A stretch of DNA of 64,000 nucleotides from Cloeon dipterum (Eukaryota > Arthropoda > Insecta > Ephemeroptera > Baetidae). The position numbers were made by a program, and so were the translations under genes. The stretch covers positions 25,658,501-25,722,500 of the forward strand of contig NC_088787.1 of assembly GCF_949628265.1 (NCBI RefSeq). The letters run 5' to 3'. The notes beneath the pieces were generated by a model that had not been told where the DNA came from, made no database searches, and worked only from the letters and a program-made list of their open reading frames with translations. Positions within the stretch are counted from its first letter, which is position 1, and the number at the start of each line of letters is the position of its first letter. Shown here one piece after another: positions 1 through 11,100 of this stretch.

Positions 1-246
1 TGCAAGAGAATTCAAGATTTGGTTAGTTTTAACGTTTAAAACTTTAAATATTTAAACAGCCTTCGTCCCTGAACCAATTGTTGGTATTAATTTCCCATTA
101 AAATAAATGTTTAATCGCATCTCGTTCAAAACGCTTTTAGGTTTTATAAAATGGGTTTTAGATTTGCCATCTGCCAAGGACATGCCCAGAATAATTTCTT
201 TAAAGAAAACAAGGAAATGACTTAATAAATGTTGGCTTTGTTCCAG

Positions 247-964
247 CCAGTGTGGCCAGGCTAGTCAAGCTGTGGCAGACACCGCTGATCACAGCTGGCG
301 GGTTGGCGTCTGACTATACCGTGGACAGGACTAGCCCCGAGTCAGAGTACTTCCTCCTCGTCAGAGTTGGCTGGTCCTTCAGGGACATTGCCGCCGCCCT
401 CGTTGCATTTATGGACAAGTAAGAAAGACAATTCGTTTTTGCAGTCTCAGTAGCTTTTAAAAAATTATCTGCCTATGATGACCTTGGAAATTTTGAAAAT
501 CGAATTTGCATAATTCATAACTCACACGACCGAAAATTTAATATTTTGGTTCAAAATTTATATAATTCTTATGGCCCTGAAAAATTTACTGAAATAATGT
601 TAGCTAAAAATAAAGCTTTCAGTGAATAAAAATCAATTTTAAGTTATTGGTTTCTGTTTGAAATAGAGTTGAGGGTTTGGTGAAAATGTTGTCTTCCATG
701 CTGGGTATATCTCTCGCAAATATTTTACTGTTTAATTTTATTAATATTGTTTTTGTAGACACAACTGGCGCAAAATCATGCTCATATACGACACGTTTGG
801 GTACGCAACAGTGTCAGGCTTTCAAACGTGCTACCTGATGATGACGTCGCTGGTGAGCCTTCTGAAACAGAAGAACATAACCTACTCTGCTTACGACACT
901 GACAAGAACAAGCAGAATTCCATCAAAGAGAATCTCATGCGCGAAATGGGAGTCACCTACAGCA
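247..964 (+). CDS. Orphan pair of receptor guanylyl cyclase ligand-binding exons (partial)
   Basis: Two exons, 247-418 and 759-964, join in frame through a phase-2 intron (acceptors ttccag and tttgtag, donors gtaag and gtgagt). The product resembles the middle of an ANF-receptor (periplasmic-binding-protein-like) ligand-binding domain; LITAGGLASDY matches [11 protein letters not shown] of the complete receptor at 8167-34942, and YLMMTSLVSLL matches the region read from 15462. The frame is open and the splice sites are good, so this is not an obviously decayed copy. Earlier exons would lie left of the window. I see no continuation of the domain, membrane helix, kinase-homology or cyclase exons between 965 and 8160. 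It is either the remnant of a truncated tandem paralogue or an alternative 5' part of the downstream gene: the last exon ends in phase 1 with an A, the same state as exon 3 of the downstream receptor. Receptor-family assignment is solid; gene status is not. Confidence 0.6.
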
Positions 965-2314
965 GTGAGTACAGACAGCTTCCGTTTTGCAATATTTTTT
1001 TTAACTTTTCCTGCTCCTTCTCCACTTATCTCCCGCTTTTGTGTCTCCGTCGACAGCCTGATTGTGAGTAGAAAAGGTGAAGACTGGTACTGACAGTATT
1101 GTAGGTGATTTTTTCCTGAGCGAGACGATTTACATTCGTTTCCCTTATTGAATCTCTTTTTAGGTTAAACGAACAAAATTCTTATATCATGACATTCAGA
1201 TGTCAAGGAAACATTTAAAACAAAAATATTCTAAGGTAGATCGACAATGATCAAAATCCACATTTGAAGGGGTTTCAATGATAATTACACCAATTATAAA
1301 AAAATACAAATTTCCAAAAAAAGTAGTATTTTATCTAAATTAAAGTTAAGGTGTAAAAATAAATTATTAGCGGATGATTTTCACGCATTATAAATCCTTA
1401 AAAATATACTGAAGGAGTTTTGGAAAACACAGAAAAAGTTTTTAAATTAATAAATGCAACTCTTTGCAGCTATAGATTTACAATTTAGGAAAGTTAAATT
1501 TTTTTATTTTACTTTCATAAATCAAAAGGATATCTATTATTACACTTTTTATTTTGGTTAATATTTCATTAAGATTCGGCACGTGACAACGTCGTTACAA
1601 TTTTTTGGTTTCGGTCGGCTATGCAGTTCCTGCCTGTCACTTTTTGCCATTGCTCATGTACCTTTTAATTTAATCTGACCTCTGTAATGTACATGAATAA
1701 ATAAATAGAGATGATAAGTCTCCTTTTTAATATGATTATCCCCGCGAGCTTTAACATCTTAGAGAATAGAGAGAACTTAAGCTTTTTCATTTCGATGCTG
1801 CCTGCAATAATTGGCGGAGGCGGAGGAGGCAAGATCAAAGAAGCGACGTGCGTAATTAATTATTGATGCGGTGCGGAATGCAAAAAGGCGTTCAGCAGAC
1901 AGAATCTCATTAAGCAGTTTTTTGCGTCAAAAGCAAAGTCGATAATCCGCACTCGAGAAAGGCAGGCTTTTGTATCCATATCGTCAACGAATGAAAGAAA
2001 ATGATTATTGTGCAAACAAAAGGTGGAACGCATTACGGCTTCGGCGTTGTGGTGGGTCAGTTTTCTTGTTCGCCTGCTGATTTATAACACTGGAGGGGAA
2101 ATGAAACAAGAATTTGCAGACGGGTCACTGTAATTGGTCTTAAAAATTTGACGCATGAAAATATGGCATCAAATCTGACCAAATTTCACGGATATGAAAA
2201 GAGATGAAGTTTGTACGAAATTTGGTTTTGGACAACGAGCACGTTGCCAAACGAATAACATGGAACAGTAAAGGTCGTAAAGGCCAATCCCTGTGAAAGA
2301 ACAAAGAACACTCT

Positions 2315-2409
2315 TGCCCTTACACCAGGGTCTTTGCAAAAAAACCCTTGGCATTTTCCCATTAAATTAATTCACGCTTGCTAGAAAGGTATAAAAACCA
2401 GCAAGTTGT
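2315..2409 (+). repeat. Short dispersed repeat, copy 1
   Basis: This segment is clearly similar, with several mismatches and small gaps, to 57757-57860. The most conserved cores are CTTGGCATTT and TTCACGCTT, in the same order and orientation. There are no obvious terminal repeats or target duplications at either copy, so the element type is unknown; ancient transposon fragments are the simplest reading. Confidence 0.45.
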
Positions 2410-3539
2410 GAGTCGCAGTACTTTCAAATAGACTGGCAATTATGTGTACAAGCCAAGAGTTAAAATCCAGTCCGCACAATATACTCAACACCCACACGCG
2501 TTTGAGAGCCTTTACTGTAATACCAGAGTATTATTCCTCAGAAAATTTAAAATTTATTATATTTTTTACTTTCTCTAATTGTTGAAAAACTCACATCCTT
2601 TTTAATTTAATTCTATTAGCATAGTTAAAGCCATTTATCGCACAATTCTCAAATTTTCGGCCAGTGCGTGCGCTCTTATTAGCGTCCTCAAACCCTGGAA
2701 TGACCTGATGGTGACGCTAAAAGACTGTAAAACCACGTAGCATTTGCGGCAAGGATTTTAAAGTGTTTTGTGACGCTAAGATTATTTTTTAAGTGATTTT
2801 CAACTGGTGTATTGCGATGAATTGGGTCTAATTAATCGGTTTTCCACTAGAATTCTAGAGCTTTTCTTTTTATTTGAATAATCACTTTTTCTGAATATGT
2901 ATACCACCATGCACTTTGACCTGGATGAGGATAAACAACGATTATGACCAAAATGATTTTACATTTTGACGTCTACCATAGGCGAACGACTATAGGAATG
3001 GAGGGCTAAAATTTAAAAAAAATGTTAATAGCACACTCTCTCGCATTATATACAGCAGCTATTTCGGTCTCACAGACCTCATCAGCAGCACTTTACCTTC
3101 AAAACAAAATTCGCAAAATTCATGACTACGGTTAAAGTTGCAGAGATTTTTTAATCGGCGATTGTTGAAAACATCCTCCAGCACTCATCTCTGATTGCAA
3201 GTGGAAAGGACACGAAGCTAATGAGGCCTGCGGGGCCGAAACAGCTGCTGCACTGTTCGAGAGCGTGTGGTATTATTTTCATTTTACAATTTTTTTCGAA
3301 TTTTTCTTTAGCATACACTATTCTTATATAGTTGTTCACTTATGGCAGTAAGTTGCCAATGTAAAATCCGTAAAATCATTTGAATTTAAATCCCCCCCCC
3401 CCCCCCCCCCAGAGTTTTTTCCCTTTTCAACGATAATAGTGTTCAGACCAAAAACCAGGATCACTAAAAACCACTTATTTATTTTCGGACAAAGAATACG
3501 TGCCCTTCAGAGTAAGGTGATGGCGTTAAGGACACGAAG

Positions 3540-3920
3540 GGCTGCAAGTGTCGCCTGGCGGCTCGGCTAGATGGCACGGCATGTGTCGGTTCGGCTTGAA
3601 CGTGGGCCGAGTTTGCGTGCTCCTGGGTTGGGAGCGGGAATCGACCTACCTCTCCTGGAGTCCCTTTCTTTCTTACTCGGCAGGCCGGCTGCCTACGCAC
3701 CCTCCGGAGTGCGATCAGTGCCCGTTCACGTCGCGAGTAGCGCCGACTGACCGCGCGAGACACGCTCACCCGCGCGTGTAGCGTAATATATACCGGCCAA
3801 TTTCGAGGTAACCTTTTGCAACTCTCTGTGTCCACTGTCAGCAGCCCGATTTCTGTAAATATGTAAATAATAAAACTCGAAGTATTACTTTGCAAGGTGT
3901 TCAGTGTGTTACACAACAAA
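3540..3920 (+). repeat. Possible solo LTR-like block
   Basis: A GC-rich block in AT-rich surroundings contains a TATA-like run at about 3784-3791, an AATAAA-type signal at about 3868 and a terminal motif GTGTTACACAACA at about 3907-3919. This order (promoter, then poly(A) signal about 80 bp later, then an end in CA) is that of a retrotransposon LTR. I could not find a matching TG start with a target-site duplication, nor internal retroelement coding. The open frames on both strands here are probably spurious. Low confidence. Confidence 0.22.
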
Positions 3921-6332
3921 CCGCAACATGCCTGGGTCCCCTGTAATAAAGCATCTTTGCTATTTTAGGGTCTGACACGTTCCTCTCTTTATATATGAAT
4001 GTTTCCCCCCGTGCCGATTGATAACCCGTTTTTCCGTCTCGTCAACAAGAACGCAGTCCCTGTTGATTTGATTGTGTCTGTAGACAATTGGCGTTAAGGA
4101 GCGAGAGCGTGAGCTGATGAAGCAAGTTGTAAGGGAGAAAGTTACCGCAATCATCTTCATTCACCCAACCCTAAATCTTAATACTTCTTGTCTCTGGCCT
4201 TATGATCGATAGGGAAGCCACTCAGACCGCAGTTTGCAAACGAGAACCTAATTAATTGCAAACACGGAGCATCTCGCCTCGCGAGTTTGCAAACCGTGGT
4301 CTGCCGCACAAGTCTGTTCTGCTGTTTGAGTTTCATTCCCCGCACATTCTATGTTCATTTACAAAGGGCTCTTAGATTTTCACTTAGGGTAAATCTCTGC
4401 ACTCTGCTTAGCCCTTATTTGGTTTGCATTTCTTGAATTTACTGCGTTAATCTGTGTAGTATGGCACACCCGAGCGTTGTTTAAATAGTAGTAAAAATAG
4501 GAAAATGGATTTTATTATCGTTTTTAACTATTTTTCACGGCAATGACTGATATTTAGCCTTTGGATGTCATATGAGTTTGAATCAATCACGATTCAAACA
4601 GTATGAGTTCCATCCACAGGCTTAAACTAGTATACTTAGGATTTTCAATCGCTTTTTCGGCTTCAAGTCGTCTCTTTTAGTTGGTATTTTAGGTTGTAGG
4701 CCAAAGTACTCGGTATTTTGTTGAAAAATGCTCTCCAGATGAAATCGAAATTTAAATTCACATTTTAAAACAAATTTAGTTACGAGAAAAATTCGACCAA
4801 CAATTCATATTTATGTATGCAATTGTTAAAGCTCTAAAATTAACTTCTAAAAATTTGTTTTTTTAATGATCTTTTTTGTTGGTAAGAAAATTTACAAATT
4901 ACAAAATTTTTTGCGTGATTGGAAACTTTAATTGCCGCATTCAAGTATAAACGTCATTGTTTTAGGCAATTTGTAATTTTCGAATTTCATGCAGGGGTGT
5001 CCATTAGTTTTTTATTCAAAATAAATAGTTTAACCAAATTCAGACTAATACTCAGTTTTCAAACGCAATTTTTAAATAAAAATTTAAATATTCGTATAAT
5101 AATGTGTTGTCAGTTGCCTCCGACACAGTTGATCGACCAAAATTTCCGATTCTTTTTGTCAACTGTTGGCGTTTTTCTATAAGCTATTTTTAGACTTCGA
5201 GATTGGTTTTAGGACAAAGAATTTGAGCAAAATGCAGGTACTTCTGCTGTTCGCAACTCTTTAATATAGCCAATAAACGAAATATTTTGCCTCTAAGCCT
5301 GAAATTTGCTATTCAAAATCTTTAAATATCAGAAAAATGTCTGAAATGGATGAAATGATTCGTTGCGTAAAAAAACATAGTCCAAAATAGTTCTGACAAG
5401 TGGAATATGGTTATTTTTAGTAACCTCTGAAAAAAATTCGCATTGTTTGATTAATGGAATAAAGGGAATTGAGAATAAATAATCGACGAGGCTGAAACTC
5501 CCAAGTTTTACTGCGGTGCAATGAAAAAGCTATAACAATAAACTCTATGTACATATCTAAACAATAATTTTATGAAGCATCCTATGTCCAGTATTGATCA
5601 ACATGCATGCGACTGCCTACACTCTTTTCTTCCAGCAGTGAAATCGGCCCAGTCAATACGCAAAAGCTGGTCTCGCTTGCCTGCTCTTTTTTTGTTCCCC
5701 GTAAAAAGATCCTTCACGTCTGAGCCCCAGCACTCTCTCGTAAATAGCTATTTTCTCTCAGAAATCCACTAGAGCACGACTAAGGCACCCTTGGAATGGA
5801 TTTATTCTGGCCAATTAACCCCGTCGCCGCCAATACATTTAAGAGCGTCAGCGGGGACCTACAGATTTTCGCAGGGGAGACAGGCGGACGCGCGTGCCGA
5901 GCTGAAAGTGAGAGCATTACGTACGTGTGTGTTTGTAGTCGGAGCGGAAGATGGGAAACACACGGGCAGGCTCCAGTTTGTACGGACAAATAAAAGTCAT
6001 CATGTTTTGGCATGGCTGCTCGTTCACTCGCTCGCTTGCTTGCTCGCTCAACACGGTGTTCTTTTCGCTTCTTGCCTTTGTATGCAAAACACTGCCCTAG
6101 GGCGCGTCAAGTTTAATTTCCTCCGGCCCACGCACCTCCCCAATGCTGCTCCCCCGCGCTTTTGCAAAACATGCAGACGCTGTTTTTCGGAATCGGAATT
6201 CGCGGCGGCGTTGCACGCGTCTTCCGCCGACGCAAACCTCCCCTCGAGGCCAGCCGACTTGAAAAGGTATCAAGATCATCTTGTATTGAATTCGTAACAC
6301 ACAATTTCCCCCGTGAGACCTGCTTTGTGCCG

Positions 6333-6361
6333 CCAATTCCAGTAGAAGCCGTATTATATAG
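6333..6361 (+). promoter_or_regulatory. Putative core promoter of the receptor guanylyl cyclase gene
   Basis: A CCAAT motif (about 6333) and a TATA-like sequence (TATATAGC, about 6355) sit at the head of a GC-rich tract that ends at a splice-donor-like gcagag/gtaaac at 6616/6617. Transcription would start near 6385 and yield a roughly 230-nt untranslated first exon that could join the ATG-bearing exon (acceptor at 8159). This is inference from motif order; there is no transcript evidence. Confidence 0.35.
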
Positions 6362-8166
6362 CGCTATAGTAAAACGCGCGCCTGCTCGCTCCCTGGAGAC
6401 CCATAGGGCGCGCGGGTGGCGGTGGAGGCGGCTTTCAGCCTCACAGGCCTCGGCAGGAGCGCAATTTCGAAAACGAGAGGTGTCGAGTCGACTCAAGTCG
6501 GGCCTTTCGTCATCTGCATGTTGTTCGTTCAAGGAGCGAGCAAAATTTGAACGCGCTCAGCGGGGAACAGAAGGGCTTTGCGAAATTAACTCTTACCATA
6601 GGTTGGTGCCGCAGAGGTAAACAGACTTTGCAATTTACTCAAGTTTTTGCCTAAGCCATCAGATTAAAGTGGGGAAGGGGTTCAAAGTGTAAATTGTTTT
6701 TTGTGAATAAGGTTGTTTCGGTTATCTAGCTGTTTTGGATTCTATACAAGTGAAATTTCTGTGCAACGGAAAAATAACTATATTTTTTGAAGGTGAAATT
6801 TGATTAATGATCATTTTGTGAATAAATTTTTGCTCCAAATATTGCTATCTACTCAAAAATTTCGTTAGGAATTTTTAAATCAATTAAGTATAATTTTTAA
6901 TTTTCCACAATATTCCGATGCTTATTTGCAGTGAAGAAAGCAGAAGGCACTGCCCAAAACTTTAAGAGTTCTAATGTTTATTTTTTATTTAAAACCATTC
7001 AAACTAATTGTAAGTTTACTCTGGATCAGCAGGAAAACTTAACTCCATGCATCCCCACATCTAAGAGAAATCACACAATAAAAATATCAATTATTGGAAA
7101 CTTTTTTATAATTTAACCCTACACAGCACAATGAAATAATAAAATGTTCAACTTACCCGTCCCATAGAATACTCCCACGCGTACCATTTGTAAGCCAGCG
7201 AGTTGTGCAAATATTTTATAGAAAGAGTTCCGTCTGCTAAAATTCCCAGAATAACGATACAATTTCCGCAATTTAAACAAAAACGAAGTTTCCCTCGGAG
7301 AATTGGAAAAACATTGTTCACTCAGAGGAAAGAAGCTTTTACGAGCATTGAAGGCATTTAGTCAGGATTGAAAGACACAGAGGGAAAAATTGATTGGGTG
7401 AAATACCCAAGTGTAGAGCCAAGACGGATTTCCAAATCGCTTAATAATGACGAATCGAGGGAGCTGCTGGCGTGCTCTCTGCGCCAAATCGAACTTTTAT
7501 TCCGCTTAAGTGCGGCGCAAAGCTCTCCCTCGGCCGAGTCCGCAATTGCTTGCTCTCTCATCCACACACAGGTAATTATGGGCGGCGCTACCCTCGTCCC
7601 TTTTTATTTCAGGAGCCGAGACTCTTTAGCGGTTAATTTATGGGAGCTCGGATGTCGTTTTGAAAACGGAATTTAGCTTTATCTTGGGCTGAGATGGACG
7701 GAAAAGATATTCTGTGAGGGATTGTCTGCACTTTAAATTTCTTTGTTTAACCATATGGATCATGGTTAATTTAAGAAGAGTCCAGTAATTGTTGCATCTT
7801 GCCCTTTTATTTTTTTTTGAAACAATATTAAGTGAAATAATTGATGTGTAAATAGTTAAAAACATGTATTTGGGCCAAACTTTTTGTGCGACATCGCAAC
7901 GGGCTTAAATATTATTTTTAATTATTTGAATGTTGTATAAAATTGTCTCCTATATAAACCTTTATAATTCACAGCCGTTTGTAATAATGAAAATTGCATC
8001 TAAAATGGATTACGTTTAACTTTTGGCATATTTTTTCTTAAAAAATACCAATCTTTATAAAAAAGGGAAATAAAACATAAATTAGACGTATACATAAATC
8101 ATAGAAATTTGCTGTAATCGCGGGTACAAATGTAGCTTTTTCCTCTGGGCACATTGCAGCGCTGGG

Positions 8167-11100
8167 ATGCGGAGCTTTTTGCTGTGGACGCTGCTGGTGC
8201 TGTGCGAGTGCAGCGCCGAGGTGCAACGCAAGACGGTGCACCTGTGGGTGATTGCGCCCTCCGACCCCAACCACGAGCAGAGCCTGGTCAAGATCATGCC
8301 GGCCATCATGCTGGCGGTGCGCAGGGTGCGGGACACGCGTCTCCTGGACGCCGTGCACCTCGAGGTGCACCAACAGGACTCGCAGTGTTCCTCCACCTAC
8401 GGCCCACTCGCCGCCTTCCACTTTTACACCCAGCTCAAATCAGGTCGCAATCACCTTCTTCGTTTCTCATTCCATGTCTTGAGGAAGACGAGGCTTCATC
8501 AATTTGTGTAGCATTTTCCGCGGGGTGGTGGTGGGGGCAAGGGGGCACAACCTATAGAGTATACTTCTGAAATTCCGAATGAAAAGAGTTTTTTTAATAA
8601 TGGGAAATTCCCAGTGGAAATTTAACTGTACGATCACGATCCATTATCAATTTATCTCAAAAATTTTGCTACTGGTAGTTTGCACTGTTGCCTATTTGGC
8701 CTCTTAAAAGGAATTCATGATATTTTAAGAGACGCAAAAACATTTAAGCAACAAACCTCCTATTGTGTATGTGTGAATTTTGGAGATGAAAATATTCTCT
8801 TTGACGTGCTCGATGTGTTAAAAACAAATATCACCGGAGATAGAGAAACGACAGCAACGTTTTTTGTCTCGAAATGTTTCTTCCGCGATTGCGATATTTA
8901 TTTACGCTGTACATATTAAAAAGTTGTCCCCATATGTATGGAATTGAATCTGAGATCTGAGCGGGAGTACCCGAAAATTGTAAATAATTGGTGGCTAGAT
9001 CTGTTGGCGGCCTCAACATCAAACCGTTGGGAATTTTCCATAATATTTTATTTATTGCGCATTTTTCATTCTTCTAAATTCTTTTGCTAATTTGATTTGC
9101 ATTCGACTTAGGATTAAATACATTTCTCTCATAAAACATGAAACCGGATAAACTATCACACAGTCCACAAACACGCATTGCTATCAGAGGATATTTTTCT
9201 CTAGAAACATTTATCTCTCATTCACTTGCAAAAAATTACTTCAATTTATGAAAGGAATAGATCCTCTTTGCAAGCACCGCAGAATTAAAATGTTTTCCAT
9301 TCACTCTTTGAGCTCCAACAAGATTTTTTGTTAAAAAAAGGTTGAATATCATGTTTATTCAACTTCTGCTTCGCGTGCTACCGTGGGAATTCAACTGTCA
9401 GACAGCGAAAATTTGCATGGATCGAAAATTGTGCTGACAATGAATGTGGAGGATTTTGCCGTTCTCGGAATACTATATTTTGCGGAATTACAATGTTCCC
9501 CCATTCTGGTGTTTATTCTTGTCCAACTTGCTGCGAGGGATAATATGATGATGCTGTAGTTGCAAAATGCATATTTTTGGTGGAAAATTGCCATTTGCGG
9601 CACCGCCCCAGGCAAACAACGAGCTTGATCAAATAGTGGGAAATAGCCTTATACGCCCCGACTCGTTGTCGTAAGCGAGTTATTAAGAAAATAAAGGATG
9701 AAGACATTCGGGGCTGCTTTCATAGCACCGAAATGCCTCACATCACGATCACGCGTTATGAGTGCGATCAATCGATGGCGTCGGAAACACAAATTTATTA
9801 AGCCTCATCTTCTTCGCAGTGTGAAATTCCTCTGGCGCCTCGGGTGAAAGCAATTTGTCGGTGCGAAAATCCAATTTGACGGTTTTATGCGTCGGCGGTC
9901 GAAGTGAATTATGCGCGTCTTGATGGACCACTTGGCGCCCGCGGTTCGTTTGTGGCCGGATTAATACGCGATCTCCTTGCGGCGGATTTTCAATTAAAAT
10001 GCTTTCCAACACCTCTCGCCGCGCGCGCGCTCGCTCGCGTCCATAAATCCGGTGTGTTTGCCGACAGAGAGAGCAGAAACTCATCAGCCGAGTTTGACAC
10101 ATTCTAAATTACGATGGGAAGAAGTGTAATATAGGAATCGATTGGATACGCGCCGGGCTGGGGCCGCGCCGTTGCGCATCCAAATAAGCGAAAATGCGGG
10201 CGGAAAAGGCGGGGGTCGTAACATGGCGTATAACAACAGGTTGCCAATAACAGGTTGTGCGGCAAGCGCGCACGGCGGAAGGCATACTTATTAGGGGATC
10301 TCTGCTCTCATTTTGCGGGCTTCCACCTCGGAATTTCCATTAAGAAACACTCCTTGTTAGCAGTCCCTTTCTCCTCGTTCGCATAGAGCGCGCGGATCCC
10401 TTAAGATAAACACTAGTCCCTGCCTAATTGGATTATATCGCGCGGTGAATCTGTTGGGTGGTGGTAAAAGCCGGATACAGCGGCACTCTCAAAGCAAAGC
10501 ACCTTATTGCAAACGGGACAACGAATGTTTTGATTATCCTGAATCCTCTTCCTTTTTCCGAGACGTTCTAAAATGAATCAAAGTGTGCCGAGCAGGGTTT
10601 TATTACTTGCTTTGTGCCTTTATTTATATAGTAGATGCAGGACGTGATGGAACTCACAAAAGACCAGCTTATCAGCAAGCTAGAAATTGAAAAAAAGAAT
10701 CCATTTCAACAAGGCTTTATCCGTCACAAAACGTGAGAGTTTTTTAGCGTCCTCAAAATCCCAAGTCGTTAAGGACAGGGACGTCGAAAATGATTGATTT
10801 TTTTTATTTTCTTAATTAGATGTTAAAGAGGAACATAAAATTTCAAGACGGAATGAGATATTTTTCGAAGATTTTACAGCCAGGAAATCGTAATACAACT
10901 AAAAATTTCCTAGCCGTACCATCATGTAAATATCTCATACCATCCTAAATATTTTGCTTCCTGCCTCGGCTTCTATTCCGTAAATTCCCTTGTGGGTGGA
11001 ATTTGAAATTTAACATTACTTTAACATAAAAATGTTGAGTTAAAACGCCGTCGGAATTTTCAAAACACACTATTATAAATTACTGCTGGAAAAAGAGAGC

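Larger units (their letters stand above)
965..6340. other. Noncoding stretch between the orphan exons and the guanylyl cyclase promoter
   Basis: I see no convincing gene here. It is AT-rich with scattered short open frames that match no family I recognise. It holds a pure C tract at about 3391-3410, a GC-rich LTR-like block near 3540-3920, and one copy of a short repeat (2315-2409) that recurs at 57757-57860. If the orphan exons at 247-964 are spliced to downstream exons, this would be part of a long intron. Confidence 0.5.

Noticed and set aside
3479..3919. 146-codon minus-strand open frame
   Set aside because: Lies in the GC-rich LTR-like block, has no domain and low-complexity arginine-rich composition.
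5791..6620. Overlapping open frames on both strands upstream of the guanylyl cyclase
   Set aside because: CpG-rich promoter/leader sequence gives long frames on both strands by composition; none resembles a protein family.
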